Assembly: GCA_019747795.1 (NCBI GenBank)
Contig: JAIEQK010000031.1
Coordinates: 1 to 40,561, forward strand
From: Gammaproteobacteria bacterium
GTDB taxonomy: Bacteria > Pseudomonadota > Gammaproteobacteria > Ga0077536
Length of the DNA stretch: 40,561 nt
Reading direction: 5' to 3'
The stretch's first letter is position 1. Each line of letters begins with the position of its first letter. Position numbers and translations under genes: made by a program. This document shows positions 1 to 10,209 of the stretch, one piece after another. The notes below the pieces were generated by a model. The model did no database searches and was not told the origin of the DNA. It saw only the letters and a program-made list of their open reading frames with translations.

Positions 1-1
1 G

Positions 2-259
2 ACGGCCGGGGTGCGGCTGCGCGCGCGCCTGCGCCGCCAGCCGCCGCGCGCGGCGCTCTCGGCCCTTCCCGGGGTGACGGGCGTCGAGGAGAACGAGGCC
101 GGCTGGCTGCTGGCGACGACCGTCCCCGAGGACGCGGCCGTCGCCCTGGTCGCGGCCGCGGCGGCCGGCGACTGGGGGCTCGTCGAGCTCGACCCGGCGG
201 ACGATGACCTCGAGCGCCTGTTCCTGGCCGTCACCGGCCAGCGCGCGCAGGCCGCCTGA
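2..259 (+). CDS. ABC transporter ATP-binding protein, C-terminal fragment
   Basis: The reading frame is open from the left window edge, so this is the 3' end of a longer gene; the ATPase motifs lie outside. The visible part is a regulatory-tail type domain (alternating hydrophobic strands, then a terminal LERLFLAVTG helix) as found at the end of ABC-2 ATPases that end in LEDVFLxLTG. It sits 15 bp before an ABC-2 permease and a GldG-like protein, so it is most likely the ATPase of that exporter. The assignment rests on context plus the tail motif only. Confidence 0.7.
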   Translation, partial: TAGVRLRARLRRQPPRAALSALPGVTGVEENEAGWLLATTVPEDAAVALVAAAAAGDWGLVELDPADDDLERLFLAVTGQRAQAA

Positions 260-274
260 GGCTCGGCGCGCGGC

Positions 275-1009
275 ATGGGCGCGATCTTCGCGATGGAATT
301 CGAGCGGCTGTTCCGGCGGCCCTTCGCCTGGTACGCCCTGGCGCTCGCCACCGCGACCATGGCGGCGTTCTTTCTCTTCAACCTGCTGCGCTACGACGTG
401 CGCTACGCGCAGCTCCGCGACGCGGGCGTGACGGCCGAGATCCTGGTGCGCTACTTCGGCAGCGCGGCGCTGGTGACGCTGGTGCTGATGCCCTTCGTGA
501 CCATGCAGACCCTGGCGGCCGACCGCCGCGACGGGCTGCTGCGCTTTCTCTTCTCGACGCCGCTGTCGAGCGCGGCCATCGTCGGCGGCAAGCTGGCGGC
601 GGTGCTGAGCCTGGCCGCCGCGCTGTGGCTGGTGATGGGGCTCATGCCTCTGACGCTCGCCTGGGGCGCGCCCATCGATCTCGGCGTGTACGCGATGAAC
701 CTGCTCGGGCTCGCGCTCTTCATGTTGCTGCACGTGTGCGTGGGACTCATGACCTCGGCCCTCACCGGGCAGCCAGCGCTGGCGGCGGTGCTCGCGCTCC
801 TCGTATCGCTCATGCTGTGGCTCGCGGCCATCGTGCAGCAGCTCGACCGCGAGGCGACGCTGCTCGGCGCGCTGTCCACCATGGCGCGCCTGCGCGGCTT
901 CGCACTTGGCGTCTTCAACCTGGCCGACCTGGCCTACTTCGCGGTCGGCGCGCTGGTATGCGCCGTCATCGCAGTGTGGGCCGTGGAAGGCCAGCGGCGT
1001 TTCGACTGA
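275..1009 (+). CDS. ABC-2 type exporter permease (GldF-like)
   Basis: A 244-residue integral membrane protein with about six hydrophobic segments. It has the ABC-2 permease layout: a short cytoplasmic start (FAMEFERLFRRPFAWYAL), a first membrane helix, a loop, then the conserved MQTLAADRRDGLLRFLFSTP coupling region near residues 75-95. It would form the membrane channel driven by the ATPase just upstream. The stop codon overlaps the next start (TGATG at 1007-1011), which suggests translational coupling with the GldG-like protein. The substrate is unknown. GldF is a name by family resemblance; gliding is not implied in this kind of organism. Confidence 0.8.
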   Translation: MGAIFAMEFERLFRRPFAWYALALATATMAAFFLFNLLRYDVRYAQLRDAGVTAEILVRYFGSAALVTLVLMPFVTMQTLAADRRDGLLRFLFSTPLSSAAIVGGKLAAVLSLAAALWLVMGLMPLTLAWGAPIDLGVYAMNLLGLALFMLLHVCVGLMTSALTGQPALAAVLALLVSLMLWLAAIVQQLDREATLLGALSTMARLRGFALGVFNLADLAYFAVGALVCAVIAVWAVEGQRRFD

Positions 1010-2325
1010 TGGCGCGCCGCCTGCGTCATGCGCTGGTGCCGCTGCTGCTGCTGGCGGCGTTGGTGACGCTGGTACGCACGCTCGATCAGCACAACCTGGT
1101 GCGCGACGTGTCGCGCGACGCGCGCAATTCGCTGGACCCGCGCTCGGTGGCGGTGCTCGCCGAGCTCGACGGCCCGGTGGAAGCGGTCGCGCTGCTGCCC
1201 GACCAGCCGGCCATCCGCCGCGCGGTCGGCGATTTCTACGCGCGCTACCAGCGCGCCAAGCCCGATCTCAGCTTGCGCTTTCTCGACCCGCGCAAGCACG
1301 GCGATGCGCCGGAGCTGAAGCGCGCGCGCATGGGCGAGATCCTGCTCAGTCACGGTGAGCGCTTCGAACGCGTCGACGAGCTGACCGAGAGCGCGACGAC
1401 CAACGCGCTCGCGCGGCTCGCGCAGAGTGGCGAGCGTTACGCGGTGTTCCTCGCCGGCAACGGCGAGCGGCGCGTGCTGCGCGAGGCGAACCACGACCTG
1501 TCCGAGTTCGCCAAGCGCCTGCGCGATCGGGGCTTGAAGCTCCGCGAGTACGCGCCGGGACGCACGGCCGAGATCCCGGACAACACCGCGGTGCTGGTGC
1601 TCGCGTCGCCCGCCATTCCCTACGCGCCCTCGGAGCTCGACCAGATCGCGCGCTACCTCGCGCGCGGCGGCAACCTGCTGTGGCTGACCGAGCCCGATGC
1701 CAAGCCGGAACTCGCGGCGCTCGCCGGCCTGCTCGGCGTGCACGCGCTGCCCGGCACGGTGGTCGATCCGGTCGGCGCGACCAAGTTCAAGGATCCGACC
1801 TACGCGGTCGCGCTCGACGTGGCGCCGCACGCGCTGCTCGCGGGCTTCAACCAGACCGTCGCGTTTCCCTATGCCGCGGCGCTCGAAGCCGCGCCCAGGC
1901 CGCCGTGGCGCGCAGCGGTGCTGGCCCATACCGGCGCCGCGGCGTGGAACGAGACCGGGCCGTTCAGCGGCAACGTCGGACACGATGCGGCCGACGAGCA
2001 TGAAGGCGAACTGACGCTCGGTCTCGCGCTCACGCGGCCTCGTGGCGACGGCGGCGAGCAGCGCGTGGTGGTGCTCGGCGACGGTGACTTCCTGTCCAAT
2101 ACCTACGGCGCTTCCCTCGGCAACTTCGAGTTCGGGCGACGCGTGGTGGAATGGCTGGCGGGCGGTGACGCGCTGCTGGAACTCGCGCTGCCCAAGGCGC
2201 CGGATGCGGATCTCGATCTCGCGCTGTGGCAGCGGCTGACGATATTCCTGTTCTTTGGCCTGGCCCTGCCGCTCGCGTTCGCGGCCAACGGGCTCATCCT
2301 GTGGTGGCGCAATCGCAATGCCTGA
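1009..2325 (+). CDS. GldG-like ABC transporter auxiliary protein (DUF4350-type)
   Basis: 438 residues. The frame is open further upstream, but the ATG at 1009 overlaps the permease stop codon and begins a normal membrane anchor (LVPLLLLAALVTLVRT). One N-terminal membrane helix is followed by a large extracytoplasmic domain and a C-terminal helix near residues 407-432 ending in WWRNRNA. The stretch around residues 160-260 (VFLAGNGERR, LVLASPAIPYAPSELDQI, LARGGNLLWLTEPD) is typical of the GldG/DUF4350 family that accompanies ABC-2 exporters. It overlaps mutM by 8 bp. The molecular function is not established; it is probably a periplasmic partner of the exporter. Confidence 0.75.
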   Translation: MARRLRHALVPLLLLAALVTLVRTLDQHNLVRDVSRDARNSLDPRSVAVLAELDGPVEAVALLPDQPAIRRAVGDFYARYQRAKPDLSLRFLDPRKHGDAPELKRARMGEILLSHGERFERVDELTESATTNALARLAQSGERYAVFLAGNGERRVLREANHDLSEFAKRLRDRGLKLREYAPGRTAEIPDNTAVLVLASPAIPYAPSELDQIARYLARGGNLLWLTEPDAKPELAALAGLLGVHALPGTVVDPVGATKFKDPTYAVALDVAPHALLAGFNQTVAFPYAAALEAAPRPPWRAAVLAHTGAAAWNETGPFSGNVGHDAADEHEGELTLGLALTRPRGDGGEQRVVVLGDGDFLSNTYGASLGNFEFGRRVVEWLAGGDALLELALPKAPDADLDLALWQRLTIFLFFGLALPLAFAANGLILWWRNRNA

Positions 2326-3133
2326 ACTGCCCGAAGTCGAAACCACGCGCCGTGGCGTGATGCCGCTGCTCGCCGGTCGCCGCGTCACGCGCGTCACCGT
2401 GCGCGATGCGCGCCTGCGCCGCCCGGTCACGCGCGACCTGGCCGGGATCCTCGCGGGTCAGAAGCTCCTCACCGTACGCCGACGCGCGAAGTACCTGCTG
2501 TTCGACTTCGAGCGCGGCACGCTCATCGTGCATCTCGGCATGTCGGGCAGCCTGCGCGTGGTGGCGGCCAGTGCGCCGACGTTGCCGCACGATCACGTCG
2601 AACTCGCTTTCGGTGAGGCACGCACGCTGCGCCTGCGCGACCCGCGGCGCTTCGGCCTCGTGCTGTGGACCGAGGCGCCGCCCGAGGAACACGCGCTGCT
2701 CGCACACCTCGGTCCCGAGCCGTTCGACGAGTCCTTCACCAGCCGCTACCTGTTCGAGCGCTCGCGCGGCCGCGCGCTGGCGGTGAAGAATTTCGTGATG
2801 GACGCGAAGATCGTGGTCGGCGTCGGCAACATCTACGCGAGCGAAGCGCTGTTTCGTGCCGGCGTGCATCCCGCGCGACCTGCCGGGCGCGTGAGTCTCG
2901 CGCGCTACGAGGGCCTGGTGGGGCACGTGCGCACGGTGCTGGCGGAATCGATCGAGGCGGGTGGCACGACGCTGCGCGACTTCATGCGCAATGACGGCGA
3001 GCCCGGCTATTTCAGCCAGGCGCTCAAGGTCTACGGGCGCGAGGGGGAGGCCTGCGAGGTCTGCGGCGGCGCGATCGCGATGCGCGTGATCGGACAGCGT
3101 TCGAGTTTCTTCTGTCGCACGTGTCAGCGTTGA
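2318..3133 (+). CDS. mutM: Formamidopyrimidine-DNA glycosylase (Fpg/MutM)
   Basis: 271 residues, normal family length. It is a bifunctional base-excision repair enzyme that removes 8-oxoguanine and formamidopyrimidines and nicks the abasic site. The mature N-terminus is the diagnostic PELPEVET (catalytic Pro2 and Glu3). The C-terminal zinc finger has C246, C249, C266 and C269 (CEVC...CRTC). The helix-two-turn-helix region with VGVGNIYASEALF is intact. The start is fixed by MPELPEVET at 2318, inside the end of the upstream gene. It is probably co-transcribed with the ABC exporter genes, though the link looks positional rather than functional. Transcription from here runs into the palindrome at 3151-3211. 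Confidence 0.97.
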   Translation: MPELPEVETTRRGVMPLLAGRRVTRVTVRDARLRRPVTRDLAGILAGQKLLTVRRRAKYLLFDFERGTLIVHLGMSGSLRVVAASAPTLPHDHVELAFGEARTLRLRDPRRFGLVLWTEAPPEEHALLAHLGPEPFDESFTSRYLFERSRGRALAVKNFVMDAKIVVGVGNIYASEALFRAGVHPARPAGRVSLARYEGLVGHVRTVLAESIEAGGTTLRDFMRNDGEPGYFSQALKVYGREGEACEVCGGAIAMRVIGQRSSFFCRTCQR

Positions 3134-3150
3134 TGCGGGCTAAACGAGGA

Positions 3151-3211
3151 CACGCTAAACGGGGACAGACCACGGTTTCTACGAAACCGTGGTCTGTCCC
3201 CGTTTAGCGTG
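3151..3211. repeat. Perfect 29-bp-arm palindrome with GGGGACAGACC motif (REP/RAYT-like)
   Basis: The left arm 3151-3179 is the exact reverse complement of the right arm 3183-3211, with a 3-nt loop (TAC). Each arm contains AAACGGGGACAGACCACGG. A partial direct repeat of the arm (GCTAAACGAGGACA, 3139-3152) precedes it, 15 bp before the matching part of the left arm. It fills the gap between convergent mutM and ggt, where it could act as a bidirectional terminator. I recall GGGGACAGACCACG palindromes as dispersed elements mobilised by REP-associated tyrosine transposases in Proteobacteria; that link is inference here. Confidence 0.85.
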
Positions 3212-3222
3212 CCGTCTGACGA

Positions 3223-5174
<1,952 letters not shown>

Positions 5175-5191
5175 TCAGCGCCGGTGGGTGA

Positions 5192-5719
5192 TCAGGACTT
5201 ACCTGGCGCGGCGGCGGCGGCTGCCGCGGCGGCGCGCCGCGCACTCACGCGATCCATCAGCACCTGCTTGACGTGGGGATGGACGAAGTCGCTGATGTCG
5301 CCGCCGAGCGCGGCGATTTCGCGCACCAGCGACGACGAGATGTAGGTGAACTTCTCCGAGGTCGGCAGGAACACGGTGTCGGCCTCGGGCATGAGCTTGC
5401 GGTTCATGCCGGCGAGCTGGAACTCGTATTCGAAATCGGTGACTGCGCGCAGACCGCGCAGGATCAGCGACGCCTGGTTGGCGCGCGCGAAATCGACCAT
5501 GAGACCATCGAAGCGCTTGACCTCGACGTTCTTGTACTGCGAGAGGATCGCGGCGGCGATCTCGACACGCTCGTCGACCGAGAACACGGTGTTCTTGGCC
5601 GTGCTGCCGGCCACGGCGACGATCAGCCTGTCGAACAGCGGGGCGGCCCGGCCGACGATGTCGGTATGCCCGTGGGTGATCGGGTCAAAGGTACCGGGAT
5701 AGATGACGGTGATGCCCAA
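5192..5719 (-). CDS. coaD: Phosphopantetheine adenylyltransferase
   Basis: Catalyses the fourth step of coenzyme A synthesis: ATP + 4'-phosphopantetheine to dephospho-CoA. The nucleotidyltransferase motif YPGTFDPITHGH is at the N-terminus, ISSSLVREIA lies near residue 130, and there is a single domain. I chose the TTG at 5719 (MGITVIYPGTF) because the family starts 2-5 residues before YPG and GGGGAAG lies about 5 nt upstream. An ATG at 5755 or GTG at 5761 would add 12-14 residues not typical of the family. The tail is unusual: a run of nine alanines followed by PGKS after the normal end of the fold. Confidence 0.93.
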   Translation of the reverse strand: MGITVIYPGTFDPITHGHTDIVGRAAPLFDRLIVAVAGSTAKNTVFSVDERVEIAAAILSQYKNVEVKRFDGLMVDFARANQASLILRGLRAVTDFEYEFQLAGMNRKLMPEADTVFLPTSEKFTYISSSLVREIAALGGDISDFVHPHVKQVLMDRVSARRAAAAAAAAAPGKS

Positions 5720-5781
5720 GGCGCTTCCCCAGAGGTGTGCTGAAGTCGCGGGCATGATCACGATTCCCGCCGGCTTAGTCC

Positions 5782-5830
5782 AGCCTGGATATCTCGCAGG
5801 TCCGCAAGAGACCTGCGAGATATCCAGGCT
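5782..5830. repeat. Perfect 21-bp-arm palindrome between rsmD and coaD
   Basis: The left arm 5782-5802 is the exact reverse complement of 5810-5830, with a 7-nt loop (CGCAAGA). The arms read AGCCTGGATATCTCGCAGGTC. The right arm overlaps the rsmD stop codon (5829-5831). There is no T-run, so it is a dispersed REP-like palindrome or a transcript-stabilising hairpin rather than a standard terminator. It shares no sequence with the palindrome at 3151-3211, so the genome appears to carry at least two palindrome families. Confidence 0.8.
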
Positions 5831-6386
5831 AGCCCGAGGCTTCGAGCAGCCGGTACGTGACCTGTTGGGTATGGCCTTCGCGATACGGCGTCAGCGTGCC
5901 GGTGTCGATCTCGAGCCCACGCTCGCATTCCACGTAGACTCGTGCTCCCGGCGCGAGCCAGCCGGCCGCGAGGCGCGGGAGGACGTCCGCGACCAGGCCC
6001 TGGTGAAAGGGCGGATCGATGAAGACGATGTCGCAGGGTGTCGGTGCGCCACGCAGGTGCTCGCGCACGTCGGCGCGGCGAATGTCGGCGCCGTCGGCGG
6101 CGAGCCGGTCGCGCAGCGCTTCGAGCGCCATGACCGCGCGCGGGTCGCGCTCCACGAACGTGCAATGCGCGGCGCCACGCGAAAGCGCCTCGAAGCCGAG
6201 CACGCCCGTGCCCGCGAATAGATCCAGGCAGCGCGCGCCGGGCAGCCAGGGCGCGAGCCAGTTGAACAGTGTCTCGCGCACGCGGTCGCCGCTCGGGCGC
6301 AGCTCGTCCCGCGTGGCGACCGGAATGCGCGTGTTGCGCCAGCGTCCGCCAATGATGCGCACGCTGTGCGCCGCGCCGCGCGCCAT
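5829..6386 (-). CDS. rsmD: 16S rRNA (guanine(966)-N(2))-methyltransferase RsmD
   Basis: 185 residues. SAM-dependent methyltransferase that modifies G966 of 16S rRNA during small-subunit assembly. SAM-binding motif I is LDLFAGTGVLGFEALSRGA (from residue 54) and the catalytic motif IV is FIDPPF (about 122-127). The N-terminal RIIGGRWRNTRI with RPSGDRVRETLFNWL is the family signature. It starts 3 bp after the stop of the M16 peptidase gene, so it belongs to the same minus-strand transcript. The neighbour coaD is the classical rsmD partner. Confidence 0.96.
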   Translation of the reverse strand: MARGAAHSVRIIGGRWRNTRIPVATRDELRPSGDRVRETLFNWLAPWLPGARCLDLFAGTGVLGFEALSRGAAHCTFVERDPRAVMALEALRDRLAADGADIRRADVREHLRGAPTPCDIVFIDPPFHQGLVADVLPRLAAGWLAPGARVYVECERGLEIDTGTLTPYREGHTQQVTYRLLEASG

Positions 6387-6389
6387 GGC

Positions 6390-7709
6390 TCAGGGCGCGG
6401 CGTCGGCCTTGGCGCGGCCGACCACCACGGTGGTCAACCGCTCGGGGGGCAGGCGGCGCGCGAAGGCGTCCTTCACCGCGTCCGGCGTGACCGCCGCGAC
6501 CTGCGCGGGAAAGGTCTCGAGATAGTCGAGCGGCAGGCCGTAGAAGCCGAGCATCGCGATGTACTCGGCGATCTGCCGGTTGCTGGCGACGCGCAGAGGA
6601 AAGCCGTCGATGAGATTGCGCTTGGCCGCGTCGATGGCGGCGGGCGGGGGACCGTCGTACACGAACTGGGTGATGGTGGTGCGCAGCACGTCGAGCGCTT
6701 CGTCCTGCTGCTTGCGATCGGTCATCAGACTCGCGACGAAGGGTCCCGCCTCGGACATCGCGACGAAGGCGCTCGACACACTGTAGGACAGGCCGCGCTT
6801 GTTGCGCACTTCCTCGAAGAGGATGGACACCAGCCCGTTGCCCCCCAGCGCGTGGTTGCCGACCAGGAGCGGAAAGTAGTCCGGGTCGCCGCGGCGCATG
6901 CCGGTCAGTCCGAGCATCACGTGACTCTGGATGGAGGGAAAGTCGACGTGATGCAGACCCCCCTCGGCCGGCGTCACGGCGGGCAGCGGCGGCGCTGCCT
7001 CGCCGGCCGGCAGCGCCTGGCTCAGGCGCTCGGCGAGCGCCTCGGCGCCGGCCCTGTCGAGCGCACCGACCACGGCGATGACTGCGTTCCGCGCGACGTA
7101 GTAGCGCTGGTGGAAGGCGACGATCGCCGCGCGGTCGATGGCCGCGATGCTGGCCGGCGTGCCGTCGGGTGGCGTGCCGTAGGGGTGCCTGGGATAGAGG
7201 CTCGCGTAGAAGGTCTCCTCGGCCAGCGCGTCGGGCGACTGCTGGCGATGCTTGAGACCCACCAAGGTGCGCGCCTTGTCGCGTTGCACCGCGCTCTCGT
7301 CGAAACGCGGCTTGCCGAGCGCGAGCGCGAAGAGCTCGAGCGCGTGGGTGGCGTAGCGCGGCTCGCTCAGCGTGCGCAGACTCGCGAAGGCCATGTCGCG
7401 CTCGGCGCCCAGGCCGAACATCGCGCCGGTGGCGCCGAGCCTCTCGCTGAAGGCGTCGGCATCGAACTCGCCCGCGCCCTCGTTCATCAGGCCGTTGGTG
7501 AGACTGGCGAGACCGGCGTGCTCGCCGTCGCGCGCGCTGCCGGCGGCGAACACCACGCGCACGTCGAGCATGGGATTCTCGTCGGCGGCCACGAAGTAGA
7601 CCCGTGCGCCGTTGGCGGTCTGCCAGTGTTCGATGCGTGGGGCGGCGGCGGCCATCGCACTCGCGAGCAGCAGGCCGACGGTCAGCAGGAGGTGCGCGGC
7701 GCGGTTCAT
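6390..7709 (-). CDS. M16 family peptidase-like protein, non-catalytic partner
   Basis: 439 residues beginning with a signal peptide (LLLTVGLLLASAMAAAA). Two M16 domains are recognisable, including the substrate-binding region LSYSVSSAF followed by ASLMTDR in the C-terminal half. The HxxEH zinc site is absent: the corresponding segment reads GLASLTNGLMNEGA. The preceding gene has the intact motif, so the two proteins probably form a heterodimer like the processing-peptidase type in which only one subunit carries zinc. It overlaps the upstream partner by ATGA. Predicted to be periplasmic. The frame is open far upstream, but the ATG at 7709 is fixed by the signal peptide and overlap. Confidence 0.9.
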   Translation of the reverse strand: MNRAAHLLLTVGLLLASAMAAAAPRIEHWQTANGARVYFVAADENPMLDVRVVFAAGSARDGEHAGLASLTNGLMNEGAGEFDADAFSERLGATGAMFGLGAERDMAFASLRTLSEPRYATHALELFALALGKPRFDESAVQRDKARTLVGLKHRQQSPDALAEETFYASLYPRHPYGTPPDGTPASIAAIDRAAIVAFHQRYYVARNAVIAVVGALDRAGAEALAERLSQALPAGEAAPPLPAVTPAEGGLHHVDFPSIQSHVMLGLTGMRRGDPDYFPLLVGNHALGGNGLVSILFEEVRNKRGLSYSVSSAFVAMSEAGPFVASLMTDRKQQDEALDVLRTTITQFVYDGPPPAAIDAAKRNLIDGFPLRVASNRQIAEYIAMLGFYGLPLDYLETFPAQVAAVTPDAVKDAFARRLPPERLTTVVVGRAKADAAP

Positions 7710-9052
7710 GGCTTCTGCTCCGGCAGCAGCCAGGCCACCGTGAGCTGGTCGGGCACCAGGTATTTGCGCGCGACGGCGAGCACCTGGTCGGCGGTCACCG
7801 CCTGGATGCGGGCGACGTAGTCGTCCTTCACCCGCCAGCCGAGGCCGACCGCCTCGAGCGCGCCCAAGGTCATCGCCTCGTGCAGCATGGAATCGCGCTG
7901 GAAGACGTTGTCGGCCACGACCTGGGTCTTGATGCGTTCGAGTTCCGCCGCGGTGGGCGGCTTGGCCTCGAGCGCGTCGAGTTCCGCGACGATGGCGTGC
8001 TCCAGTTTCTCGAGGCCGACGCCGTCGGCGGGCACCGCGTTGACGAAGAACAGCGAGGGCAGCAGGCCACCGGTATCGACGCCCGCCGACAGCTCGGCGG
8101 CGAGTTCCTGCCCGCGCACCAGGTGCTTGTCGAGGCGCGAGGACTCGTCGCCGCTCAAGGTCGCAGCCAGCACGTCGAGCGCATAGGGCTCCCAGGCCTC
8201 GACACCTTCGCCGGCGCGGGCCGCGAGCAGGTTCGGCGCCTTGTAGCCCATCACGAGGTAGGGCACGCGCGCCTTGTCGCTCTTCAAGGTCACGCGCCGC
8301 TCGCCCTGCTGGGGCACTTCGGGACGCGGCTTGGGCGGCGGGATGTCGCTCTTGGCGAGCGGCCCGAAGTGCTGCTTCGCGAGCGCGAGCACCGCGTCGG
8401 GCTGCACGTCGCCCACCACCACCACGATGGCATTGTTCGGCGCGTACCAGCGCTGGTACCAGGCGGCGAGATCGGTGGCGGTCATGCTCTTGATGTCCGC
8501 CTCCCAGCCAATCACGGGCTGGCGATAGGGACTGGTGGTGAAGGCCACGGCCTGCGCGGCCTCGACCGCGAGCGACTGCGGGGCGTCGTCGGTGCGCATG
8601 CGCCGCTCCTCGAGCACGACGTTGATCTCCTTCTTGAACTCGGCCTCGTCGATGACGAGGTTGCGCATGCGATCGGCTTCGAGTTCGAAGGAGAGCGGCA
8701 CCTTGTCCGCCGACCATTCCTGGTAGTAGGCGGTGTAGTCGGTGCTGGTGAAGGCGTTGTGGCGGCCGCCGTTGGCCGCGACGAGCGTGGAGAACTGGCC
8801 CGGGCCGCGGGTCTTGGTGCCCTTGAACATCATGTGCTCGAGCGCGTGCGACACGCCGGTGATGCCGTCGTGCTCGTAGGCCGAGCCGACCCGGTACCAG
8901 ACCTGCACCACGGCGACGTGGGCGCGGTGGTCTTCCTGCACGATGAGCTTGAGGCCGTTGTCGAGCGTGTATTCGTGTACCGGGCCGCCGGCCGAGGCAG
9001 AGGCGCCACACAGGGCGCCGCACAGGGCGACGCCGAACATCAGGGATCGCAT
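7706..9052 (-). CDS. M16 family zinc metallopeptidase, catalytic subunit
   Basis: 448 residues. The ATG at 9052 was chosen because it starts a signal peptide (MRSLMFGVALCGALCGASAS); the open frame extends further up but without family sequence. The inverted zinc motif HALEH is at residues 69-73 and the third zinc ligand Glu lies in NVVLEER near residue 148. The second half carries the M16C domain (SGDESSRLDKHLV). It is a periplasmic or exported protease acting with the non-catalytic partner encoded directly downstream. Pairs of this kind beside rsmD and ftsY are common in Gammaproteobacteria, although the substrate is unknown. It is transcribed divergently from ftsY across a 130-bp gap. Confidence 0.93.
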   Translation of the reverse strand: MRSLMFGVALCGALCGASASAGGPVHEYTLDNGLKLIVQEDHRAHVAVVQVWYRVGSAYEHDGITGVSHALEHMMFKGTKTRGPGQFSTLVAANGGRHNAFTSTDYTAYYQEWSADKVPLSFELEADRMRNLVIDEAEFKKEINVVLEERRMRTDDAPQSLAVEAAQAVAFTTSPYRQPVIGWEADIKSMTATDLAAWYQRWYAPNNAIVVVVGDVQPDAVLALAKQHFGPLAKSDIPPPKPRPEVPQQGERRVTLKSDKARVPYLVMGYKAPNLLAARAGEGVEAWEPYALDVLAATLSGDESSRLDKHLVRGQELAAELSAGVDTGGLLPSLFFVNAVPADGVGLEKLEHAIVAELDALEAKPPTAAELERIKTQVVADNVFQRDSMLHEAMTLGALEAVGLGWRVKDDYVARIQAVTADQVLAVARKYLVPDQLTVAWLLPEQKP

Positions 9053-9182
9053 GGAGATGAAGACGCTCCGAAGGACTGGTGCGAGGCCGGGTGAGCCGGG
9101 ACGCGAACGATGGTCGATGTTAGGATAACGCATTCCACCGCGGCGCATTTCGCCGCCATTCGCGCGGGATTTTCGGTTCCAC

Positions 9183-10121
9183 ATGTTCAGTCGACTCAAA
9201 GCAGGCATCGCGCGCACGCGGGACAGCCTGGTCAACAGCGTCACGCGCCTGTTCACCGGTCGCACGCGGCTCGATGCCAGCGCGCTCGAGTCGCTCGAAA
9301 CGCTGCTGCTGTCGGCCGACGTCGGCGTCAACGCGACGGCGCGCATCGTCGAGCGGGTGCGCAAGATCCCGGTCGGCCAGTCACCCGCCGAGGCGGTGCA
9401 GGAGGAGATGACCGCCATCCTCGCACCCTGCCAGGTGGCCTTCGACTACGCCGCGACGCCGGACGGTCCCTACGTGATCCTGGTGGTGGGCGTGAACGGT
9501 GCCGGCAAGACCACCACCATCGCCAAGCTCGCGCAGCGCCTGAAGAACGAGGGCAAGAGCGTGATGCTGGCGGCGGGAGATACGTTCCGCGCGGCTGCCG
9601 TGGACCAGCTGAAGCGCTGGGGCGAGCGGCTGAACGTGCCGGTCATCGCCCAGGGGCCGGGCGCGGACCCGGCCTCGGTGATCTTCGACGCCTGCGCCGC
9701 GGCCAAGGCGCGCAAGGTCGACGTGCTGATCGCCGACACCGCGGGTCGCCTGCACACCCAGGACAACCTGATGGCGGAGCTCGCCAAGGTGCGCCGGGTG
9801 GTGGCCAAGCACCAGGCCGACGCCCCCCACGAGACCTTGCTGGTGCTGGACGCGACCATGGGCCAGAACGCGCTGAACCAGGCGCAGGAGTTCCTGGGCC
9901 AGGTCGCGGTCACCGGTCTCGCGCTGACCAAGCTGGATGGCACGGCCAAGGGTGGGGTCATCTTCGCGCTCGCCGAGCGTCTGCGCCTGCCCATCCGCTT
10001 CATCGGCATCGGCGAGCAGGCCGACGACCTACAGCCCTTCGATGCGCGGGAGTTCACTCGCGCCCTGCTCGGCGATTTCACCGGCTCGACCGTCGAAGTC
10101 GACGCCGACACCGACGCCTGA
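9183..10121 (+). CDS. ftsY: Signal recognition particle receptor FtsY (short form)
   Basis: 312 residues. SRP-type GTPase that docks ribosome-nascent chain complexes at the inner membrane. The N domain starts almost at once (FSRLKAGIARTRDSL). G1 is GVNGAGKTTT (about 103-112), then DTFRAAAVDQLKRW, DTAGRLHTQ and LTKLDGTAKGG. The long acidic A domain of the E. coli protein is missing, leaving only the amphipathic membrane-binding helix before N; this is normal in many lineages. In many Gammaproteobacteria ftsE and ftsX follow, but here rpoH comes directly. Confidence 0.97.
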   Translation: MFSRLKAGIARTRDSLVNSVTRLFTGRTRLDASALESLETLLLSADVGVNATARIVERVRKIPVGQSPAEAVQEEMTAILAPCQVAFDYAATPDGPYVILVVGVNGAGKTTTIAKLAQRLKNEGKSVMLAAGDTFRAAAVDQLKRWGERLNVPVIAQGPGADPASVIFDACAAAKARKVDVLIADTAGRLHTQDNLMAELAKVRRVVAKHQADAPHETLLVLDATMGQNALNQAQEFLGQVAVTGLALTKLDGTAKGGVIFALAERLRLPIRFIGIGEQADDLQPFDAREFTRALLGDFTGSTVEVDADTDA

Positions 10122-10136
10122 GTCGGTCGGCACCGA

Positions 10137-10151
10137 CCGGGCGTCGCCCGG
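10137..10151 (+). terminator. GC hairpin after ftsY (weak terminator candidate)
   Basis: CCGGGC (10137-10142), loop GTC, GCCCGG (10146-10151), just after the ftsY stop. There is no T-run, so it could only be an attenuating or RNA-stabilising hairpin. Confidence 0.3.
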
Positions 10152-10209
10152 ACGCCGACCTGCATACATCGGGACAGCCTGACTCAAGTCAAGGGAACCG
10201 GCGCCGCTT

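Noticed and set aside
625-1008. N-terminal extension of the GldG-like protein
   Set aside because: It overlaps the permease in another frame and is Arg/Ala-rich; the ATG at 1009 is coupled to the permease stop.
6390-9023. 877-residue minus-strand open frame
   Set aside because: Its first half is an Arg-rich shadow of the catalytic M16 gene; only the part from the ATG at 7709 is real.
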